DNA of 64,000 nt from Antitrichia curtipendula (taxonomy: Eukaryota; Streptophyta; Bryopsida; Hypnales; Leucodontaceae), in the NCBI GenBank assembly GCA_951230915.1, contig OX579636.1, forward strand, positions 36,515,567-36,579,566, read 5' to 3'. This document shows positions 60,290 to 64,000 of the stretch, piece by piece. How positions within the stretch are numbered: the first letter of the stretch is position 1; every line of letters begins with the position of its first letter. The notes beneath the pieces were generated by a model. The model had not been told where the DNA came from and ran no database searches. It worked only from the letters and a program-made list of their open reading frames with translations. Made by a program: the position numbers and the translations under genes.

Positions 60290-60680
60290 TTAAGCTTTAG
60301 CTTTGGGAGTCCAACTTTGAGCTTCAAAATTTGGAAACCAAGCTTTATGATTCTTGGTTTAACCTTCAAGATTTATATAGAGCTTTGAGCTTTGATCTAC
60401 AAGTACTGACCTTCAAGAATCTAGCTTCAAACTTCAACTTCATAATTCTGACATCAAGATAGCTTTAAGGCTTCAGATCTGAGCTTTGATCTTCAAGTTT
60501 TGTCACTCACATTTTACCTTCAAGCTTTTGACATTATTATTCAAATTTACATTAATGTTTAAGTTTCAAGATTTGAATTTTAGGCTTCAATCTTTGGCTT
60601 TTGAATTTGACATTGATCTTCAAACATTCAATCATCTGATTAAAGACTTTATCTTCAGGTTACTTAGACTTGCTTATATT
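60290..60680. repeat. Degenerate short-period repeat, TTGAGCTTTGATCTTCAAG words
   Basis: Many diverged copies of (T)GAGCTT(T/C)(G/A)A(T)CTTCAAG at a spacing of roughly 20-60 bp. The plus frame at 60486-60800 is periodic for that reason. Confidence 0.5.
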
Positions 60681-60800
60681 TGCTTATATTTGTTTATATT
60701 TGAGGCACTGGAAGATCATCATGTAAACCTTCATAACAAAAATTTGACAAAAAAAATCACTAAGAGTAGAGAAAGTTCAACTCTTGACTACTATAATTGA

Positions 60801-61489
60801 TAATTTTTTTTAAAAGTGATGAAATTGGGCCTACCTTTTCAATAGATGACCAAGGTCTTAAGAATACATAAAGGATGAGGTTTGATTAGGTTGTAAGTCT
60901 CTTGCAGCTATATATGTACTAGTGAGATCTAAACTATATATCATACCTAAACATTTATTGCAACAATAAATTTGATTCCAAAATTTCCTTATCCAAATAT
61001 CAATAAATAAGAGCATCTTCAATCCAATGAGTAAATTGGCCTTCCAAATGTATTTCTAACTTTTGAATTATAAATAATTAGAACTTAAAATTACTATCAT
61101 TAAAAACGTATTCCAAAGTACTCTGAATAGACATAAAAAAATTTAAATTTAAACGTTGGACAATTGCTTCAAAAGCAAGCTAAAAGTAAAATGTTATAGA
61201 ACCTTGGCAAATCATACTTACCAAAGAAAAATTTGATCAAGTGTATCATTTGAAGTGCAATTGGCCAAATTTTGCTTTAGTACGCTTGATTTGCCAAAGC
61301 CTTTATAATTATTGACTTTGAGATTGCTTTTGAATTGGTTGTCCAATATCTAAATTTGAATTTTTTAGAATATCTATTTAAAATATTTTTGGATGCACTT
61401 TCAATGATAATACTTTTAAATTCTAATTATACAGATTAAAAAGTTAGAAATACATTTGGAAGACCAATATACTGGTTGGATTGAGGATG
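60801..61489. other. AT-rich spacer with a diverged inverted repeat
   Basis: GCATCTTCAATCCAATGAGTAAATTGGCCTTCCAAATGTATTTCTAACTTTT-type sequence at about 61013-61065 is mirrored by its complement at 61439-61493 (ending TTGGATTGAGGATG), which suggests another fold-back element of about 480 bp. Confidence 0.5.
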
Positions 61490-61493
61490 TTTA

Positions 61494-62071
61494 CCCTCTA
61501 AAGTTCCATTGTCCCTACATGGGACAAATTAGATTTTAGGTAGGTTCCTATGCGTTTAATTTATGGTGAAACTTTTTGAAACTTTTTCATATCATATAAA
61601 ATCTTATTAGCTTTTTGGTAATATAATTTTTATTTCAGTCAGTGTCTAGGAGCAAAAGTTATGCCACAATAACCTCAAAACAAGGGAAAGTGGGCAACAA
61701 AATAAATCCATTAAAAAACTAAAATAATTTTTTTAATAATAATTTTTCCATAGATTATATAATTTTTCTAAATGGGAAGCTTTGATTCCTTTCATTTGGA
61801 TTAGTGATGTGAAAGTTATAGAGTTTCTTGTTTTGCGAGCAATCAAAACATCTTCTTAAAAAAAACTTTTTCTTTCACTTTGAATGCTAATATCTTTCAA
61901 TATGTACGCTCAAGCATCACAAAGTTTTTACCACATGATCTAAAAAAAGTGTAGTACAAGATCCTATGGTTAGATTCTTATAAAATATATTTTTATTTCT
62001 TGGATGAACGCAATAGAAGTGGCAGTTTTGAGTGTTTTTTGGTAGAAAAATGGCCTTGGGGACTATAGGAA
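61494..62071 (+). mobile_element. TTAA-type TIR element (copy G)
   Basis: Homologous to 28578-29152 in the same orientation. Left end CCCTCTAAAGTTCCATTG after TTTA, right end complement of TTCCTATAGTCCCCAAGG before TTAA (62072-62075). Slightly more decayed at its termini. Confidence 0.6.
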
Positions 62072-62959
62072 TTAAAGACCATGAATTCTCAAAGAATGCA
62101 CTATAAACAATCAATAGAGGAAGCAATTGCAGGAAGTCCTTTTGTAAATCCACCATTGTGGTATTCAACACATATTGCTTTTCAACATGTTGTTGAATTT
62201 ATGATTGAATCTACTATCAATTTTTGGTCAGTGTTGTATTATATTACTTTGCTAATATTACAGATATTTGTCATCTAATGCAAATACAATACAAGGATGT
62301 TATAATATTCAAAAATTTGCATCAAAATTTATACAAAACTTGCAATTGGTAGAACACTTCGCGAAAACTCATGATGTACTAAACAAATATCTCTAATATA
62401 TCTCTATTTCTAGGTCAAAGTGCTCTGCCTCTACATCCGCTCCATTACTCCATTACTTGCAATAAGCTTAAGGTAGTGTGCTGTAATTGCGACCCTCTCC
62501 TTCAAACCAACCCTATAATTAGTTGTAGAATGGATTGCAGGTGATCCTTGAATGGACCACTTTAGCTATTGAATGCATCAAGGAAAAAATGTTTTTCTAC
62601 TGCAAGAGCCAATCATTGATCTTGATTTCCTCAAATCACTTTAGAAGTTGCAAGGGGACAGATTTTGGGAGACCTAGGGTCACAAATAGGTACCTACAAC
62701 AGAAATCTTTGAAAATTCATTACTAATTCAAAAATGCTTCAAAAAATATGAAACCACTTGTGTTACATTTGGCATCTATTTGACTTTCTCTGAAAAATGA
62801 GCTAAAAATGTTTTTAATCATACAAACCTATGGAAAAGGCGAATCAGCCCTTAAAGGGTCGCTTTTAGAGGCTACCACCTTAAGTGTCGGTTGGTGGTGC
62901 TCATATCAAAGTACAAACTCGAGTTGTTAAGCTGAAGAAGCTCATTCCCACCGTACGAT

Positions 62960-63110
62960 CAATCTGGATAAGGTCCCACGAACGGAAGGATATAAATGCC
63001 CCACTCTTCACCGTCAGGGTATCTCCCTGGTCAGGGTAGCGGCAAGTACCCTCCGCACGCAGGTTCCACGTGGAACAGACCACATTACTGGGGTCTAGGG
63101 TTTTGAGACT
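62960..63110 (+). promoter_or_regulatory. Core promoter of a gene at the right edge
   Basis: Ordered plant promoter elements: I-box GGATAAGG (62967-62974), TATA box TATAAAT (62991-62997), the perfect palindrome GTTCCACGTGGAAC with a G-box core at about 63062-63075, and a telo-box variant CTAGGGTTTT at about 63097. GC content rises at the same place. Transcription would start near 63020-63030 and run right. G-box plus I-box suggests light or bZIP/bHLH control; that is inference. Confidence 0.55.
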
Positions 63111-63137
63111 TTCCTCACCGCAGAAAGGCAATCACCC

Positions 63138-63362
63138 ATGCTTGTCTCTGTTGCCAGGGTTTGCATTGCAGCTGCCATCGCCGTGGATTGCTCCCTGGAA
63201 CGTCGTGAAATTGTCGCTCTCGGCCTCGGTTCCTTGTGCGCATCTTTTCCTCCGCTCATTTTGACTAAATTGTGGGATTTTCTGCGGTCGTGGAGGTGCT
63301 TTTTGATTGGTATTTCAGAGAGCCTTTTGGACCTGGAGTTGTGTGGAGTGCAAGGAGTTTAA
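63138..63362 (+). CDS. First open frame downstream of the promoter, 74 codons, unknown
   Basis: First ATG after the TATA box. Reads MLVSVARVCIAAAIAVDCSL then ERREIVALGLGSLCA and stops at TAA 63360-63362. The hydrophobic start could be a signal peptide or could be chance. It may be a uORF in a long leader, since the sequence that follows is a non-coding tandem repeat. No domain recognised. Confidence 0.3.
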   Translation: MLVSVARVCIAAAIAVDCSLERREIVALGLGSLCASFPPLILTKLWDFLRSWRCFLIGISESLLDLELCGVQGV

Positions 63363-63364
63363 TT

Positions 63365-64000
63365 CGTTTTTTTCTCTCTGGTGTTTGGCAACATTGCGAG
63401 TGTGAAAAATGTCCAGTTCTGTGTGAAGCGAGTGCGGGTACATAAAAGCTGCAGTGCTAATTTCGGGCAGTGTTACCATCGATTTGCAAGGCAATCGAAT
63501 CGTTGTATCAATACTTTATCGTAAAGAATTGGTTTAAAATGGTGCCGTGTTCGAAAAATTCGACGAAGAGATTACACTCTTGTAAATGATAGTGCGGACT
63601 GAGGCAATTGGGATTCACTCGCGTCTTTCTGGCATGGAGTTGGATAATGTGAATCTTTCATTGGAATTTGGAAGACTTAGTATTCCGTTTCTCTACATGG
63701 TGAATGGCAGCAATTGCCAGTGTGAGCGGGAAGTGCAAACTTTCCAGCTCTGTGTGAAGTGAAGTAGTGACAGAGCACCTGCAGAGCTAATTGCGAGCAG
63801 GGTTTCTATTCAATTTCGAGGTAATTGAATTACTGTATCGACACCTTATCGTAAAGAACTGGTTAAAAGTAGTGTAGTATTTCGAATATTTCGACGAGGA
63901 TATTATTCTCTGTTATGTACATCGTCGGGACTGAGGGAATTTGGGATTCGCTCGCTCGTATCTGGCGTGAATTTAGCCAATCTGAATGATTGACCGAAAT
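63365..64000 (+). repeat. Tandem duplication, period about 320 bp, in the leader of the right-edge gene
   Basis: 63365-63683 and 63687-64000 align throughout: TCTGTGTGAAG at 63418/63749, TTATCGTAAAGAA(T/C)TGGTT at 63518/63847, ATTCGACGAAGAGATTA / TTTCGACGAGGATATTA at 63558/63889, and GGGATTC(A/G)CTCGC at 63610/63944. Divergence is moderate. All frames are interrupted, so it is leader or intron sequence. The second copy is cut by the window end. Confidence 0.75.

Overview
The window looks like nuclear DNA of a land plant with a repeat-rich genome and few genes. It is AT-rich over most of its length, carries degenerate Ty3/gypsy, CACTA-like, PIF/Harbinger-like and other terminal-inverted-repeat (TIR) elements, has telo-box (AGGGTTT) promoter motifs, and encodes a plant-type arginine-rich tandem CCCH zinc-finger (RR-TZF) protein. 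I cannot fix the lineage; a bryophyte, lycophyte, fern or gymnosperm would all fit. There is one assembly gap of 200 N (57421-57620).

Layout. 1-4.9 kb is a scrambled Ty3/gypsy graveyard: a gag zinc knuckle/protease remnant (1-655), GC-rich GGGCGCGGACGT motif arrays, two 111-bp hairpins, and two head-to-head copies of a gag 5' end forming a 307-bp inverted repeat that ends in a minus-strand primer-binding site and LTR. 4.9-14.8 kb holds two short duplicated open segments and a tandem duplication (about 6.7-9.9 and 11.6-14.8 kb), each unit carrying a broken protein-kinase gene; four small elements sit in one unit only. 15 kb has a fragment of a small heat-shock protein gene on the minus strand. 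17-35 kb and 41-50 kb are gene-poor and filled with short TIR elements, many bounded by TTAA. 35-41 kb is an AT-rich desert. 50.6-54.8 kb is the only clearly intact gene, an intronless RR-TZF regulator with upstream ORFs. 55-62.9 kb is again repeats. From 62.9 kb to the end there is a convincing plant promoter (I-box, TATA, palindromic G-box, telo-box) and GC-richer leader sequence with an internal tandem duplication, so another gene probably starts here and runs off the right edge.

Most notable: at least seven mutually related elements with ends close to TTAA-CCCCTAAAG/TG(C/T)CC, flanked by TTAA or near-TTAA on both sides, plus a second group with ends TTAAGGTAGAC/GTAC. One insertion has a paralogous empty site in this window (32.9 versus 45.0 kb), and a probable member of the second group has one at 12.9 versus 7.8 kb. 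TTAA target use is the hallmark of piggyBac (and of Sola3) transposons. No transposase is visible here, so the assignment is an inference. Genes in the window do not form an operon or pathway; the intact regulator and the right-edge gene are independent.
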